Positions 24,684 through 37,980 are shown, numbered from the stretch's first letter. The stretch: DNA of 64,000 nucleotides from Magnolia sinica (GCF_029962835.1 NC_080590.1:58526001-58590000), one strand, 5' to 3'. Made by a program: numbers and translations. Notes: a model not told the origin generated them from the letters alone.

Positions 24684-24764
24684 AGGCGGTAACACACAAA
24701 GTGTAAAAATTTGAAGCGGTTTCCAAATTTTTCCAACTCGGTGCAAAAGTTTAAGTTACAAAAC

Positions 24765-24772
24765 TATAAATA
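24765..24772 (+). promoter_or_regulatory. TATA box of Athila-like LTR
   Basis: TATAAATA in the context AACTATAAATAGGG; the same box is at 11-18 in the 5' LTR. Confidence 0.7.
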
Positions 24773-26689
24773 GGGATCCCTAGGGCATTCCTAGGCATCA
24801 TCTAAGCTTTGGGGAGTGGATCAAAGGCATGGAGGATCCGTCATCAAGAGTTTATCTTCCTTTTCCTTAGTAGTTTTTATGCTTTTCTTAAGAGATTTTA
24901 GTTCAATCATGTTTATGGTTGGTTAAACCTCTTAGCTAGGGCTAAGAGCTGAAGCTTGTAGCATGATAGGTTATTTTTTATTGCTTTAATTCATGTTTAT
25001 ATTGAACTATCTTTTATTCTAGTTTGATTGTAAGGAATACTTTCAGTTTTTAATGGTTTGTTGTGACTCAAATTACAATAGATCTGTGATAGCTTTGAGT
25101 ATGTTCTTTTCATGTTTTGAGATTGTGAAATTAGAAAATCAAGTTTGTCACGCCCTAAACTCAGAAAATGGGCTCACAAAATTCCTGATCGTCGAATCCG
25201 GCGCCAATAGCCTCCGTAGTGCCTCATTCTCTGATTCCGGCACTCACATGCCAGATTCCGATCTTGGGATCCTATAAGGAGGATTTTCAGTATGAATTTT
25301 TTTTGTAATGGAGCATAACCACAAGCATAACCAAGTCACAAAATAACATCACCACATATCCACTATATCAAAAACTTTAAGTACAAATGCGGAAAAGGAA
25401 ATACAAGGTGATCAAAAACTCCAAAATGAACTGATGTACGCTCCTGCCTCAGCGCTGCTGCGATCCAATGTCACCTGCACGCAACGATCGTGCATAAGCT
25501 TATAAAAGTTTAAAGGGTGGTGTAAGTGTGTGGGCAAGGCAAGCACCAAGTGTATAATACAAAGTAATGTAGAAATATGCGGTAAGTCCATGAATACAAC
25601 CAGCCGTACCAAGGCTATGTGATGCAAGACATGAATGCTATCGGCCATACCATGGCCATGCGATGTGAGACATGAATGCTATCGGCCATACCGAATCAAT
25701 GCGAGGCCTACGTAGCCGAACGTCATATGTGAGATGCAATCCAAGCAAGCTAGTACTCATCAAGTACACATATCAGTATAGTTCCTCTCTGGATATCACC
25801 AGGGTCTAATACACTTCACACTAACTGCCTCCTCCCTAGTTGCACAACCAAGCAAGTGGAATAGACCTCACTATTCGCCTGACCAGTAGTCTACCAATAC
25901 CTACCTGGCTCATCGATAGCGGGCTTTTTTACGAGCTAGTCAAACTCAGCCTAACTTATACCCCCCTCACTCAGGTGGATAAGGCCACACCCCCTTCCAA
26001 CCGACACAGTGGAAGACGTGGCCTACTGGTATTCGGTATTGGGGCGCTCGTATATCCACTTGGTCTAGATGTTGGAGCATCTCCTGGTACCAAAAAAGTT
26101 CTGGGACTTTCACCCAAGGACATCCTAAGTGCCCACATTGCTAGAACCAAGTATTTTCGGTATCCGATATGGCCATCCACGATGTACCTGTGGAGCCACG
26201 GCCCTGATGTCGCTAGGGCGTACAATGATTGAGTCACTCGTATGCGAGATGTATGAATCACACCGTACAGTCATGCAGCAATCCCGCTCGTACCACGCGA
26301 TCATGTGGGGCACTCCGTCTCATAAGGAGTCCCGTAAATGTCTCAGCCCAACGGCTTATGCTATGATCAAACATTCCTCATATCAAGCATACATATGATG
26401 CGTATGGCATGAGGCATGGAATTATACTAAGCATGTTATAGAGAAATGAACTATCTTTTCAACGTAGATGGGCTTAAATGGCCTACACACAACAAGTACA
26501 GGCCTATCAATGGGCCTTAGGGAGAGTCATAATGCAGACATTTAACCAACATTATTCTTACAATGTGGACGTCAAACCAGCATTGTTCCCAAGGCATAGC
26601 CTGCCATAAACATCATTACCTAAACCATGTTGGGATCACACATTGTAATGGACCTTAGGTACATCCCATTAGGCCTTAAATACATCAAA

Positions 26690-26895
26690 TGGGCCATATC
26701 ACATGGGGCTTATATTCATCAAGTGGGCCACATCAATGGGCTGCACCAATGGGCCATAACCCATGGGCCTTAGAATGCATCAAAATGGGCCTAATCACAT
26801 GGGCCTTATGTGTATCAAATGGGCCACACCAATTGGGCCCTATATATATCAAATGGGCCACACCAATTGGGCCCTATATATATCAAATGGGCCAT
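26690..26895. repeat. TGGGCC-rich short tandem repeats inside long LTR
   Basis: Imperfect units of CATCAAATGGGCCA(TATCACAT)GGGCCTTA repeat here, including two near-identical copies of a unit ending CCCTATATATATCAAATGGG. Equivalent tracts occur at 45480-45860, 46740-47120 and 53700-54200. Confidence 0.7.
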
Positions 26896-28175
26896 ATCCA
26901 AAATATAAATGGTGATGATGACTTCCACAATTAAAATTCCCAAGGCCCGCCGTAACATTTATTTCCTGTCCAATCTATTCATAAGGTCACAAGGACCTGG
27001 ATTTAGAAGGAAAGCAAATATCATACTTGTCCAACCTTACAATCCAAAGGTTTTAATGGTGGACATTCAATCCAACACTGTTTTATAGTGTGGTCCACAT
27101 GACTCTAAATCTGTCTTATTCTTAAGCTCATGCCAAAAGAAAAATGATCTTTCAAAATGGATAGACGGTTTGGATGAAACATATGCATCATGGTGGGTCC
27201 CACTGTCCCAATAATGGACAATGGTGAGAACCGAGTGGGTTCCACTGTCCACTGTGGATGGCGTGCATGAACACATACATCATAGTAGGCTCCACCGTCC
27301 ACCTGGACGGTGGGAAGAAAACTCATATATCATTGTGGGTCCCACGTGGGGCCCACCATAATGTTTATCTACAATCCAACCCATTGATGAGGTCGCACGT
27401 ACCTGGATGAATGGGAAAAACAAATTTCATATTGATTCAAAACTTCTGTGCTGACCTAAAAGGGTTCCAATGGTAGACGTAAAATCTTCACTGTTTCCTG
27501 TGTTGTGGACCACTTAAGCGTCAAATGGGTCTGACCTTTGGAGGGGGGCCACTTCAGGGAGGAGCCCACCAACTGAATGGGGTGGATACTAAACATACAT
27601 TATGGTGGGGCCCATGGTTGGGACCGTGGGTCCCTGTCCACCCACCTACACGCACAGGCGCTTCCTGCGCCTCTAGGGCCCGCTTCAGGCGAATCCACCC
27701 CGTCCACTAGTTCCCATAGTTCAAGACAAGTCAAACAAGCCCAATATCTGATATTTTTCAGTGTATAGAAATGGCAGGGTGGTTTTCAACGGTAGGAACC
27801 ACTGTTTTATATGTTATGGCTCGCCAAAAGATCGGATGGACTTCATTTTTCAGCTCAACGCCTAAAACGGACCGAGGAATGGAATGGACGGCGTGGATTG
27901 AATACATACATCAAGGTGAGGCCTACACAAGTGGCCCACCCAATAAGCTTGAAATCAAGCTTATATTTGTTTTCACGTCCAGCGTCCAGGGGACGCTGGA
28001 CGTTCTGGCGCACAGGAACGTTTAAGGTGGGACCTGCTCAGGTGGGCCACCACATGGCTAGGTGGTGTGGAACAACACATATAAAGTGGGCCTCACCTAC
28101 AAATGACTTGAATCCAATACATGCTTCATGGTGGGGTCCATCCAAGTGGGCCATACGGCCATATCATCACACACA

Positions 28176-28195
28176 AAAATAAATAAATAAATAAA
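28176..28195. repeat. (AAAT)n microsatellite
   Basis: About five AAAT units followed by A-rich and GA-rich sequence, inside the long LTR. Confidence 0.8.
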
Positions 28196-29251
28196 AAGAG
28201 GGAGAGAGAAAGAGAGAAAGAAGGACATGAGTGATGGAGGGACCCTGACACTATGGGCCCACCATTTCAAGCATCCAATCATACATCAAGTGGGTCCCAT
28301 TGCGTGTGGGCCCACCAAATCAAAGATCAACGGTGGAGATCCCTTCTCCACTAAGATTTAAGGTCTAGATGACCTTTTTTTAAGACTAGAAAGTAAACAT
28401 CATGATGGGGTCCATGGAAAATGGCCCCATCATGGAATGATAATAAAATCAAGGTGGGCCATCGGCCACATCTAGGGTCCCAAGTGAGATCCATACCATC
28501 AATCGGTAGGCCTCACTTGGCCCATCATCAAAACATGGAAAGATCTAGCCTAATAAGCACCCACCTTCAATCTTCTTGGTCCGTTGGAAAGCTAATCTCC
28601 TTGTGTCTCACTTTGATGGAGGATGATGAGAGATGAATGGCTAGGATGAAGGATTTGGGATGGAAAGTGGGCCACACAACTCACACTTTCCCTGTTAGGA
28701 AACTATGGACTTCCACCACTTTTCTCTTCTTTGGTGTTGCTTGAAATTTTGTGTTTTGAGAAATGAGAGAGAGAATGGGATGTAAGGAGAGAGAGTGATG
28801 GGTGATGGAGTGATGGATGTGAGGTGGTACTTGACATGTATGGGTGTGTAAGAGAGAGGGTGAGAAAGAGTTGACTTGGTAGTTGCTTGACTTGTGGAGA
28901 AAGAAAGCATGGGTGCTTTGTACTTGACATGAGATGATTAATTGATTGATTATTTGATGGGACATGATGTAGAGATTCTCTTGGGATTGCAAATGCGTGG
29001 TGTTTTCTTCGAAATAAACACCGGCCCACATCTCCCTGCAGGGTATCGGATCGGTATACAAGATGCGGCAATGGAACCGTAGTGACGGTGCAGTCGCAAT
29101 GGTACAAGTCTCGGATTAAGCCGACTCAAATCTATGGGATTTGACTTACGGTCGCGCGTAAATGTCGATTATACGTCGCGAATTGCCGAAATTCGACGGG
29201 AAGGATCGCGGGAGTCAACGGAACAGTACGGACTAGGATACGGGTCTTACA

Positions 29252-29759
29252 CTGTTGTTCGCCATCATCCCTTGGGGATGGTTGGGTGATGAAACCCTCC
29301 CTAACTTTCATAACTCTCTCAAATTGGTTATAGGATTGGTAAAACCTATTGTGAGTCATTGCCTTATGGGCATGGTTTTATGATGGAATCACTTCTAATT
29401 CCCACACCGCTCTTCCATTGAGAAATAGGTCAAAGGAAGTTCAGATTGATTTTACTAAGATATCTTTCAATTGGATAAGATGGGACTTTGATTCCAGTTA
29501 TGTTCATGAATCAAGCATAGATCTCCCTGATCTCTATAAGTGGATCCTTGGAAACCCTAGTTTCCTACTTTTGAATTTCTTAAGTTTTTCACTAAATTTC
29601 TAACAATTACACTCAAATATTTCAGATTTAGGTCTTCATCTTTTTCTAGTTCTTCTTCTAGTTGTTTCAGAAAACACACAAGATTAGTCCCTGTGGATTT
29701 GACCTCAGTCTCACTGAGATTATTACTACATCGCGACCCTACACTAGGGGTTGTGAACA
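29252..29759 (+). repeat. Athila-like 3' LTR, last part
   Basis: Resumes the LTR after the 4.1-kb insertion and matches 389-744 plus 14042-14190. Ends GTTGTGAACA. Only four bases (CGTA) separate it from the next element. Confidence 0.88.
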
Positions 29760-29763
29760 CGTA

Positions 29764-30286
29764 TGTCACGCCCCAAACTCAAAAACTAGGCTCACAAAAT
29801 TCCTAATCATCAAATCCGGCACCGACAGCCTCCTTAGTACTCCATTTTTGGCCCTCGACACCCATATACTAGATTCCTGTCCTGGGATCATACAAGGAGG
29901 ATTTTCAATATGAATTTGTTTCATAATAAGCATAACCATAAGCATAACCCATAAACAACAACCAACAACATCATCACAAATCCACTATGATAAAAAAAAA
30001 CTTTGAGTACAATGCGTAAGGGAAATATAATATCGATAATCAAAGCTCCAGAAGTCGTCTGTACTCTCCAAGATCAATGATGCTGCGACGTCCTAATGTC
30101 ACCTGCACACAACAGTCGTGCATAAGCTTATAAAAAGTTAGAGGGTGGTGAAAGTGTGTGCGCAATATATGCATGCTCAAAATACAATATTAGAGTAATG
30201 CCAAATATACTGGTAAGTCCATGAATGCAATCAGTCGTACCAAGGCTATGCGATGGAAGGCATGAATGCTATCGGCCATATTACGG
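29764..30286 (-). repeat. Left arm of inverted LTR pair, outer part
   Basis: Matches the reverse complement of the right-arm end (about 48130-48654), including CTCACAAAATTC, ATCCGGCAC and GACAGCCTCC. Cut at 30287 by a chromovirus LTR; continues at 44511. Confidence 0.85.
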
Positions 30287-31381
30287 TGTAACGCCCAGAA
30301 ATTCGGGGGTTGAGCATAACTCAGCTCCCGAGTTCCAAAACATCACATATGCAACATATTTAATGATAGATGTATGTTGTATGTATTAGTGCATAAAACA
30401 TGGAATAGATTAAGCCAAATAGCAAATATAATTCAGGGATAAGTGAAGAAAGCAAGCGGAAGACTTATAAAAATATATGTGTACATGTACAAATCCCTGA
30501 AGTACATATACATACTAGGTCGCTCTAACAAGTGTTACTATCAAAATTACAAGTATTAGATTACATCATTTAATTCTCAAAAGAAATCTCAGCATCCCGC
30601 GCATCAAAACGAGGCTCACTAGAACCCGTCTGAAAACTGCATAAAAGAGAAAGCAGCCTCATCATCATCCATCTCCCGCTCTGCCTCAGAAGTCGCATCC
30701 ACATCTGCAACATCAGAATCTAAGACAAAGTCTGGTGGGTGTTTAACACCGCCCCAGAACGTGGGAGTGAGTGATCAACTCAGTGGAACAATAAAGCATA
30801 GGTTAACATGTTATCAGTTCAATCAAGCAGTAATGATAAAGCAGAACAATTAAACATGTCCTAAGTACTCTTGTTAATGCAAGGATGTATGCAGAATGAT
30901 GCGTGCCCTCACGCGTACACCCTCAGCGTCTTCATCTTACATTACGCATGACACCATGTAAGTGCTATAGTTTATATCCCTGTCTGTTGTCAAATTTGTG
31001 ATAACAAAATCACTGTTATGTTATATATAACTTGCTTAAGTGAAGCTCTTTCAAGGATCAACATTCATGAACAAGCTAAGCTCACAACAAGCAAAGCTCA
31101 CAAGTACAAGGATCAATCTTGAATGAAAGAACTGCCACTACCAAAAAAACGGGTAAAGACTTCAAGAAGAGTTCAAGGCAGTTTGTACACTTTCAAGATT
31201 GAGCTACATCAAGGTTTGATCTACATCAAGACTTCAAGGCTCATACTTCAAGGTCTCTTGTTCCTAATGTTTCAATGTCCATACTTCATGGTTGAGGTTT
31301 AATTGACCATAGGTTGACCTTAGAAGTAAGTCATTTTGGATACATAAGTCGAATGTTTATTTTACATGTGATTGGTCTGTT

Positions 31382-31699
31382 CTTCGACTAGTCCTAGACT
31401 TGCTTCGACCAGTCTAAGAAATTCCTCGACCAGTCGTGAGTTTGTTATAAATTCCGGATAAAATCTGTTAGCCTTCGACTAGTCCAGGAATCTGTTCGAC
31501 CAGTCGTAGGAACAGTGTCGACTGCTCTTCGACCAGTCATATAATCTTCGACTCGAAGTCCAGCGAAGATTTTCAGGACCTACGACCAGTTATAAGAGAG
31601 CTTCGACCAGTCGTAGAACGGTCAGAGCATATCCCGCCGGATTTTTCAAATATCTGTTAGTGCTTCGACTAGTCGAAGAGCACTCTAGACCAGTCGAAG
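31382..31699 (+). promoter_or_regulatory. Palindromic motif array in Sirevirus-like U3 (5' LTR)
   Basis: Ten copies of TTCGAC[C/T]AGTC with variable right half (GTAG, CTAG, GAAG). One is a perfect 16-bp palindrome, CTTCGACTAGTCGAAG at 31663-31678. The array ends 16 bp before the TATA box. Confidence 0.8.
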
Positions 31700-31715
31700 A
31701 CCCGATCTTCTCACT

Positions 31716-31723
31716 TATAAATA
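31716..31723 (+). promoter_or_regulatory. TATA box of Sirevirus-like 5' LTR
   Basis: TATAAATA directly downstream of the palindrome array; the 3' LTR copy is at 40898-40905. Confidence 0.75.
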
Positions 31724-32908
31724 GTGCACGAATCTCAGAAGAAATCATCGAATTAATTAAAGTATTCAAGCCAATCTTCGTCGAACTTCTGAGAGATAAT
31801 TCTGTGCTCCATCTAAGCTAAGTGTGCTTATTTAATATTCTCTTTCCTTAGCTTTATTTAATTGATTTTGTTTCTGCTATTCCAATCTGATTTGATAAGA
31901 GGAATTGTTATTCCCTTTCTTTGGAATCAAAATCAATTAAGGCAAGCCCTATTTGGTTTAATTTAAAATCTATTAGAATTAGAACCATTGTAATCGAGAT
32001 CTTGGACATTGAACTTGGACATTCAATCATCTACTTTGATTTGGTTCTACCGGTCGCTACAATGAAGGAGATATTCGTATTTTACATATTGTAAATTCCT
32101 TTCTATTATTTTGGTTTCTTTCAAGATTTGCCGTAAAAATCTTGTTATATTGGTTATCCGAGGAAAGCCAGGAAAACTCGTAAGTGGGGTTTTTTTAATT
32201 GTGTAAGCCCACAAACAAAGACACAATTGTAAGGGTTTTGGGTGAACCTGGGAAAACCTATTTTTAGTGAACGCTAATATCCCCTGTGTGAGGATATTAG
32301 GAGTGGAGTAGCTTTTTGTGTGGCTGTTGTTTAACAGTTGGTGAACACACAGGCGAACCACTATAAACCCTTATGTTTGATTGATTTATTCTTCTAATTT
32401 TTAATTATTCTTTTGTGGGATGTATGTATGGTGGTGAATGTTGTAATTATTTAATTCAAGCTTTGTGAGAATGTTGTAATAGCTCAGAATTTATTTTCTG
32501 CTATTCCTTTATCGCTTGATTTTCAATTTCATTTAAAAGTTGTTCCAGCAAGGTTGCCCTGCCATTTTTATGGTGTATGGCTGTCCCTAGAACAATACAT
32601 TTTTAATTACAAGTTATTTCAATTCAGTTTATATTTATTATTGTATTCCTCTTCGGTTTGAGACTTGATACAAAGATCTTTCTAGAAATAAGGTTGTCCT
32701 ACCATAAACTCTATTTTTTGGTGTAAGGTTGTCCTTAGAACAACGTTTGTATCAACCTCTCAAGATCTGAATTTTGAGGTTACTTTAATTTACTGCATTG
32801 TGATTTACTTTGGATATCATATTCTTTATTATTCCACTGTTATAAGTTTTAATTTGGCTCTGTCCTATTCACCCCCCCCTCTAGGTCATATAGCTTGACC
32901 TTTTCAAG

Positions 32909-32921
32909 TGGTATCAGAGCC
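32909..32921 (+). other. Primer-binding site, initiator tRNA-Met type
   Basis: TGGTATCAGAGCC begins three bases after the 5' LTR, a perfect match to the usual plant copia primer site. Confidence 0.93.
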
Positions 32922-32981
32922 TAATAGCTCTTCTTTTATTCTTGGATTTAATTCGTGAGCTAACGATTTAAACTATTTAAG

Positions 32982-35900
32982 ATGTCAAATTTTGATAGCC
33001 TTTCAGTCACAAGGCCTCCACCCTTTCATGGCTCCAACTATGCCTATTGGAAAGCCAGAATGAGGATCTTCCTCAAATCAATGGATGAAAATGTGTGGCC
33101 AGCCACAGTGACTGAATGGAATCCTCCTATCATGGAAGTTACTGGGGTTGATGGTTCAAAATCAATGAAAGTAACACCATATTACCAATGAACCACTCTT
33201 CAGAAAAGTGAGAGTAGTGCAAATACTAAAGCACTAAATGCAATTACTTGCACACTATCACCGGATGAGTTCAAAAGAATCATTTCCTGTGATACTGCAA
33301 AGCAAGCTTGGGATATATTAGAAATGACACACGAGGGTACTACAATTGTCAAAAAATCTAAAGTCCAACTCCTCACAACCAGATTTGAAGAAATTCATAT
33401 GGAGGAAAATGAAATGTTTATGGACTTTTGTACTAGATTGAATGACATTGTAAACTCAATGTGGGGTCTTGGCGATAAAATCCCAGAAAGTAAAGTGTGT
33501 GCAAAAATACTACGCTCACTTCCTGAACAGTTCAATTCTAAAGTAACCGCAATCCAGGAACTTCGTGATACGGATAATATGAGGGTAGAAGAACTAGTTG
33601 GTTCACTACAAACCTGCGAGTTAAACTTTAAAGCTCCTAAAGGAAAATCTATCGCACTAAAATCTTCTAAATGTAATTCAGAAGAAAATTCTGATTCAGA
33701 AGATGATATGGCTCTTTTAGCTAAATAATTTTACAAAATTTTCAAAAGCAAGAAAAGGGTTGATTTTCAAAAATCAAATGACAAAAAGAAGTTTAGACCC
33801 AAATCTCGAAAATCTTTGAAAGATAGTCAATGTTACAACTGTCTAGAATATGGGCACTTAGCAAATAGATGTCCTAAAAGGGACAAACCCAAGAAGAAGG
33901 GTATGTTGGCTACATGGGATGAATCATCTGATTCTGAAGGTTCTTCTGAATCAGAAGATTCTAAAACTGAGTCGGGCAATGAGGTTAAAGCTCTTATGAC
34001 TCTAGTCAAATTCACATTTTCAGATAATGACTCTATAAGTGAAGAAAATCTGAATAGTGAATGTGAAAATGAAGATGACCTTCAAGACGCTTACAATGCC
34101 CTATATAAGGAAAGTTGTAAAATTGCTGTCAAACTTAAACTTTAAAAAGAAAAGTTTTCTAAACTCAAAAATTGTTTTGAATCACTTGTCTTAGAAAATT
34201 CACAAATTTCATATTGTTTTGAAAAATCAAAATGCGATTTGGAATTCAAAAACTCACTAATTGTTGATTTAAAATCTGAAATTGAAAAACTTAAAACTGA
34301 AGTATCTTCTCTTCTGAGTCTAAAGGACACATGGAAATATGCCCAAGGTGATCCAAAGTTAGAGAAACTTTTATCCGGATCAAGAAAATGTGGCGATCGA
34401 TCCGAGTTGGGCTATGATAAAAATTTACCTCCTAAACAAAAGTATACTCCTCCTATGTTTGTTAAAGGAGAGTCCTCAAACTCAAAAGGGAAAAGTACTT
34501 ATCAAGATTTTTCTAGAAATTCAAAAACTTTTCAAAAACCTAGAAACAGCCATGTCAACTTTAATCAGAAACGAAATCCACTAGCTGAAAAGATAGTTGA
34601 TTTACTCAAGGAGCTCTTAAAATCTAACTCTATAGGTCATTCCTACAAATGTACACAAAAGAAGACCAACTATGTTCCTAAACCCAAAACAGTTATGAAA
34701 TGGGTTCCTAAAGTCACCTGCTTGGTTGCTCACACTGCTTTCAAAGCAACAAGTCATTCAAAGTGGTACCTAGACAGTGGATGCTCCAGGCATATGACAG
34801 GTGACAAAGCTTTATTCACCGATCTGGCTCAGTCACATTTGGTGATGGTAGCAACTGCAAGATTATAGGCCAAGGTACGGTTCAACTTTTTAATCTTCCT
34901 GTGTTTAAAAATGTTTTATACGTTGAAGGCCTAAAGCACAACTTGCTTAGTATATCACAAATATGTGATAATAACCATAATGTTTGGTTTTCTAATCAAA
35001 GCTGTGAAATACTAAACAATAAGGGTTCTGTAATATTAACTGGACGTAGAACGTCTGAAAATTGCTATATTATTAGTGAATCCAGCTCATCTAATCAAAC
35101 ATGTTACATGGTCCATACAGACGAGACTGATTTATGGCACAAACGTCTTAGACATGTACATTATCGAAATTTATATCGATTGAGCAAACGAGAACTTGTA
35201 AGAGGTTTACCCAAACTTCAGAAATTAGATAAAATATGTGGTGAGTGCCAGATAGGCAAATAAACAAAGAACTCACACAAAAAGGTGAATTCAAATACCA
35301 CATCAAGACCACTTGAACTTCTCCACATGGATCTGATAGGACCTACCAGAACGGAAAGTTGTGGTGGTAAAAAGTATATCCTGGTAATAGTTGATGACTT
35401 TACCAGATTCACTTGGGTAGTCTTCTTAAGGGATAAATCTGAAACTCTTGAAGAAGTAAGAAAAGTTCTCAGAAGGATTCAAATTGAAAAATCTTCTCAA
35501 ATCAGTAAAATTCGTAGTGATCATGGATCTGAATTTGAGAATAGCAATTTTGAGAAGTTCTGTACCGACCAAGGAATATTACATGAATTCTCTGCTCCCA
35601 AAACTCCACAACAAAATGGAATTGTTGAAAGAAAGAATAGGGTGCTTTAAGAAATGGCTAATGTTATGTTGAATAGCATGAAGCTCTCTAAAAATCTTTG
35701 GGCTGAAGCAGTCAAACAGCTTGCTATATTATTAACCGAGTATACACTAGCAAAGATAATAATAAAATGGCTTACGAATTGTGGTTCAATAAAAAGCCTA
35801 CTGTTAAATACTTTCGAGTTTTTGGTAGCAAGTGCTATATTTTACGTGATCGTGAAAATTTGGGAAAGTTCGATACGAAGAGTGATGAAAGTATTTTTCT

Positions 35901-37717
35901 AGGATATTCTTTAAACAGTCGAGCTTATAGGGTCCTGAACAAAAGGACTGGTGTGATTCAAGAATCCATTAATGTTGTCATTGATGATCACTTAAACACA
36001 CCAATTTCTAATTCAGATAATGATGAAGTACTAATCATTGATAAACCCGATACTTCATCGAATCAGATTGATTCTGAGTTGAGGACTGTTAAAGATCATC
36101 CAACCACACAAATTCTTGGAAACCCTCTCACCAGTGTTCGCACCCGTAGACAACTTAAGGATATATGTAATTATGTATGCTTTACATGCCAAATTAAACC
36201 ATCTAACGTAAAAGAAGCTCTGGCTGATGAGAACTGGATTGTTGCGTTGCAAGATGAACTCAACCAATTCGTAAGAAATGATGTTTGGTATCTCGTACCA
36301 AGACCTAAAGATAAACACATCATTGGAACAAAATGAATTTTCAAAAATAAGTCTGACGAATGTGGAAATATAATTAGAAATAAGGCTAGACTGGTGGTAC
36401 AAGGTTATACTCAAATTGAAGGGATTGATTTCGATGAAACCTTTGCACCAGTAGCACGTCTTGAATCTATCAGACTATTTATATCCATTGCATGTTTTAG
36501 AAAGATAAAGATCTATCAGATGGATGTGAAAAGTGCTTTTCTAAATGGCGATTTACATGAAGAAGTCTATGTTGAACAGCCAATGGGTTTTGAAGATTCC
36601 AAAAATACTGATCATGTATATCGGCTTAAAAAGGCACTTTATGGATTAAAACAAGCACCTAGGGCATGGTATGAGAAACTGACGAAATTTCTTTTAAGTC
36701 ATAATTTTCAAATGGGATCTGTTGATAAAACTCTGTTTGTTAAGAAACATAATGATCATATCTTAATGGTGCAGATTTATGTTGATGATATTATTTATGG
36801 ATCAACTTGTACTGACTTGACTACTGAGTTTGCAGATTTGATGAAATCACAGTTCGAAATGAGTATGGTTGGGGAATTGACTTATTTCCTTGGATTGCGA
36901 GTAAAGCAACAACCTGAAGGAATATTCATTTCTCAATCTAAGTATGCCTTGAACCTAATCAAGAGATTTGGATTTGAGAATGGCAAGAATTTCAATACTC
37001 CTATGAGTACTACCCTGAAACTATCAAAAGACTCTAATGGTAAAAATGTTGACTCAAAACTTTATCGGAGTATGATTGGTAGTTTATTATATTTAACTGC
37101 TAGTAGACCTGATATTTCACTAAGTGTTAGTATTTGCGCAAGATATCAATCTGATCCAAAAGAATCTCACTTGATTGCTGTCAAGCGAATTATTAGATAT
37201 GTCGCAAGTACTGTAAATCTCGGTCTCTGGTATCCTCATGAAACTAATGTCCAATTAGCTGGGTACTCGGATGCTGACTGGGCTGGTAATCTAGATGATA
37301 GAAAATCAACCAGCGGTGGTTGTTTTTACATTGGAAATTGTCTAGTTTCCTGGTTTAGTAAGAAACAAAATTCTATATCACTTTCAACAACTGGAGTTTA
37401 TCGCAACTGGTAATGCATGTACACAGCTTGTTTGGATGCAACGAATGCTAAGTGATTATGGAATTAAACAGGATTCTATGTTATTACATTGTGATAATTC
37501 CAGTGCGATAAATATTTTAAAAAATCCTATTCAGCATTCTCGTACTAAGCACATTGACATTAGATTTCATTATATAAGGGAATTAGTAGAAGAAAAAGTT
37601 ATATCTCTAGAATATATTCCTACCGAAGATCAACGAGCTGACATTTTCACAAAACCTCTCAATAAAAGTAGGTTCAAAAGGATGAAATTTGATCTTGGCA
37701 TGTGCATTTTAAAATGA
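32982..37717 (+). pseudogene. Sirevirus-like copia gag-pol, disrupted
   Basis: Gag from ATG 32982 (RPPPFHGSNYAYWKARM, zinc knuckle CYNCLEYGHLANRC near 33831). Protease near 34765 (WYLDSGCSRHMTGD). GAG-pre-integrase about 34900-35260 (LWHKRLRHVHYRNL). Integrase core about 35290-35900 (HMDLIGP; DDFTRFTWV; PQQNGIVERKNR). RT about 36200-36950 ([24 protein letters not shown]; active site YVDDIIYGS near 36780). RNase H about 37250-37700 ([49 protein letters not shown]). Stops: 33189, 33726, 34143, 35261, 35648 and 36334. Frameshifts near 34832, 35735 and 37393. Three of the stops fit CAA to TAA or TGG to TGA. Would encode capsid and replication enzymes; this copy cannot. Confidence 0.94.
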
Positions 37718-37810
37718 TTATTTATGCCTACTTGTATTATAGTGTATATATTTACTAGATTGAATTCTAATTTTTGTATAATTTACAAGAAATATGAATT
37801 TTTGGACATT

Positions 37811-37980
37811 CTTCGACCAGTCGTGAGTATACTCGACCAGTCGACCTTCGACCGGTCGTAGATATCCACGACCAGTCGTAGAACTCGGGAATCACTTAAA
37901 ATTTGGGGATTTTTACTTTCTTCCTCATTCCGTTTTTTTTCTCTCTAAGGAGCTGAGCTTCGACTTGTCGAATCCACTGT
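37811..37980 (+). promoter_or_regulatory. Internal palindromic motif cluster upstream of accessory ORF
   Basis: Four close copies at 37811-37882 (TTCGACCAGTCG, CTCGACCAGTCG, TTCGACCGGTCG, ACGACCAGTCG) and a related TTCGACTTGTCGAA at 37968-37981. They lie between the pol stop and the accessory ORF, and are the same motif as in U3. An internal promoter or enhancer is possible but inferred. Confidence 0.55.

Larger units (their letters stand above)
24208..25145 (+). repeat. Athila-like 3' LTR, first part (U3 to R)
   Basis: Begins TGTTGAGGGTCAAATATTG. Contains a nine-copy palindromic motif array (24464-24683) and TATAAATA at 24765-24772. Interrupted at 25146 by a 4.1-kb LTR and resumed at 29252. 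Confidence 0.88.
25146..29251 (-). mobile_element. Solo long LTR (4.1 kb, TGTCACGCC family)
   Basis: Starts TGTCACGCCCTAAACTC and ends GGGTCTTACA on the plus strand, inserted in the Athila-like 3' LTR. Same family as 49290-55745 (opposite orientation) and as the two arms at 29764-48654. By the position of the GCCC end I take the sense strand as minus. Flanks AAGTT / CTGTT agree only partly, so the duplication is eroded or absent. No coding domain inside; frames such as 26689-26934 are translations of a TGGGCC-rich repeat. Confidence 0.78.
1..29759 (+). mobile_element. Athila-like Ty3/gypsy retrotransposon, decayed, 5' end outside window
   Basis: Reconstructed from matching LTR pieces (1-744 plus 14042-14190 on the left; 24208-25145 plus 29252-29759 on the right), a tRNA-Asp-type primer site at 14197, Athila-type gag and protease-RT-RNase H-integrase remnants in that order, and a purine-rich site before the 3' LTR. 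The LTR starts TGTTGAGGG and ends GTGAACA. Three younger insertions interrupt it: 745-14036, 15933-19027 and 25146-29251. Only about 1.1 kb separates the integrase remnant from the 3' LTR, so no envelope-like ORF, which some Athila elements carry, is present. The left part of the 5' LTR, with its target duplication, lies outside the window. Confidence 0.88.
30957..32906 (+). repeat. Sirevirus-like 5' LTR
   Basis: 1950 bp, TGTAAGTGCTATAG to GACCTTTTCA. U3 has ten copies of the CGAC[C/T]AGTC motif (31382-31699), TATAAATA at 31716-31723. It lacks about 70 bp present in the 3' LTR, mainly motif copies. Confidence 0.93.

Noticed and set aside
26689..26934. Repetitive ORFs rich in MGPH/GLIxWA (also 45445-46028, 46700-47209)
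   Set aside because: Direct translations of TGGGCC short tandem repeats, open in several frames at once, on both arms of an inverted repeat.
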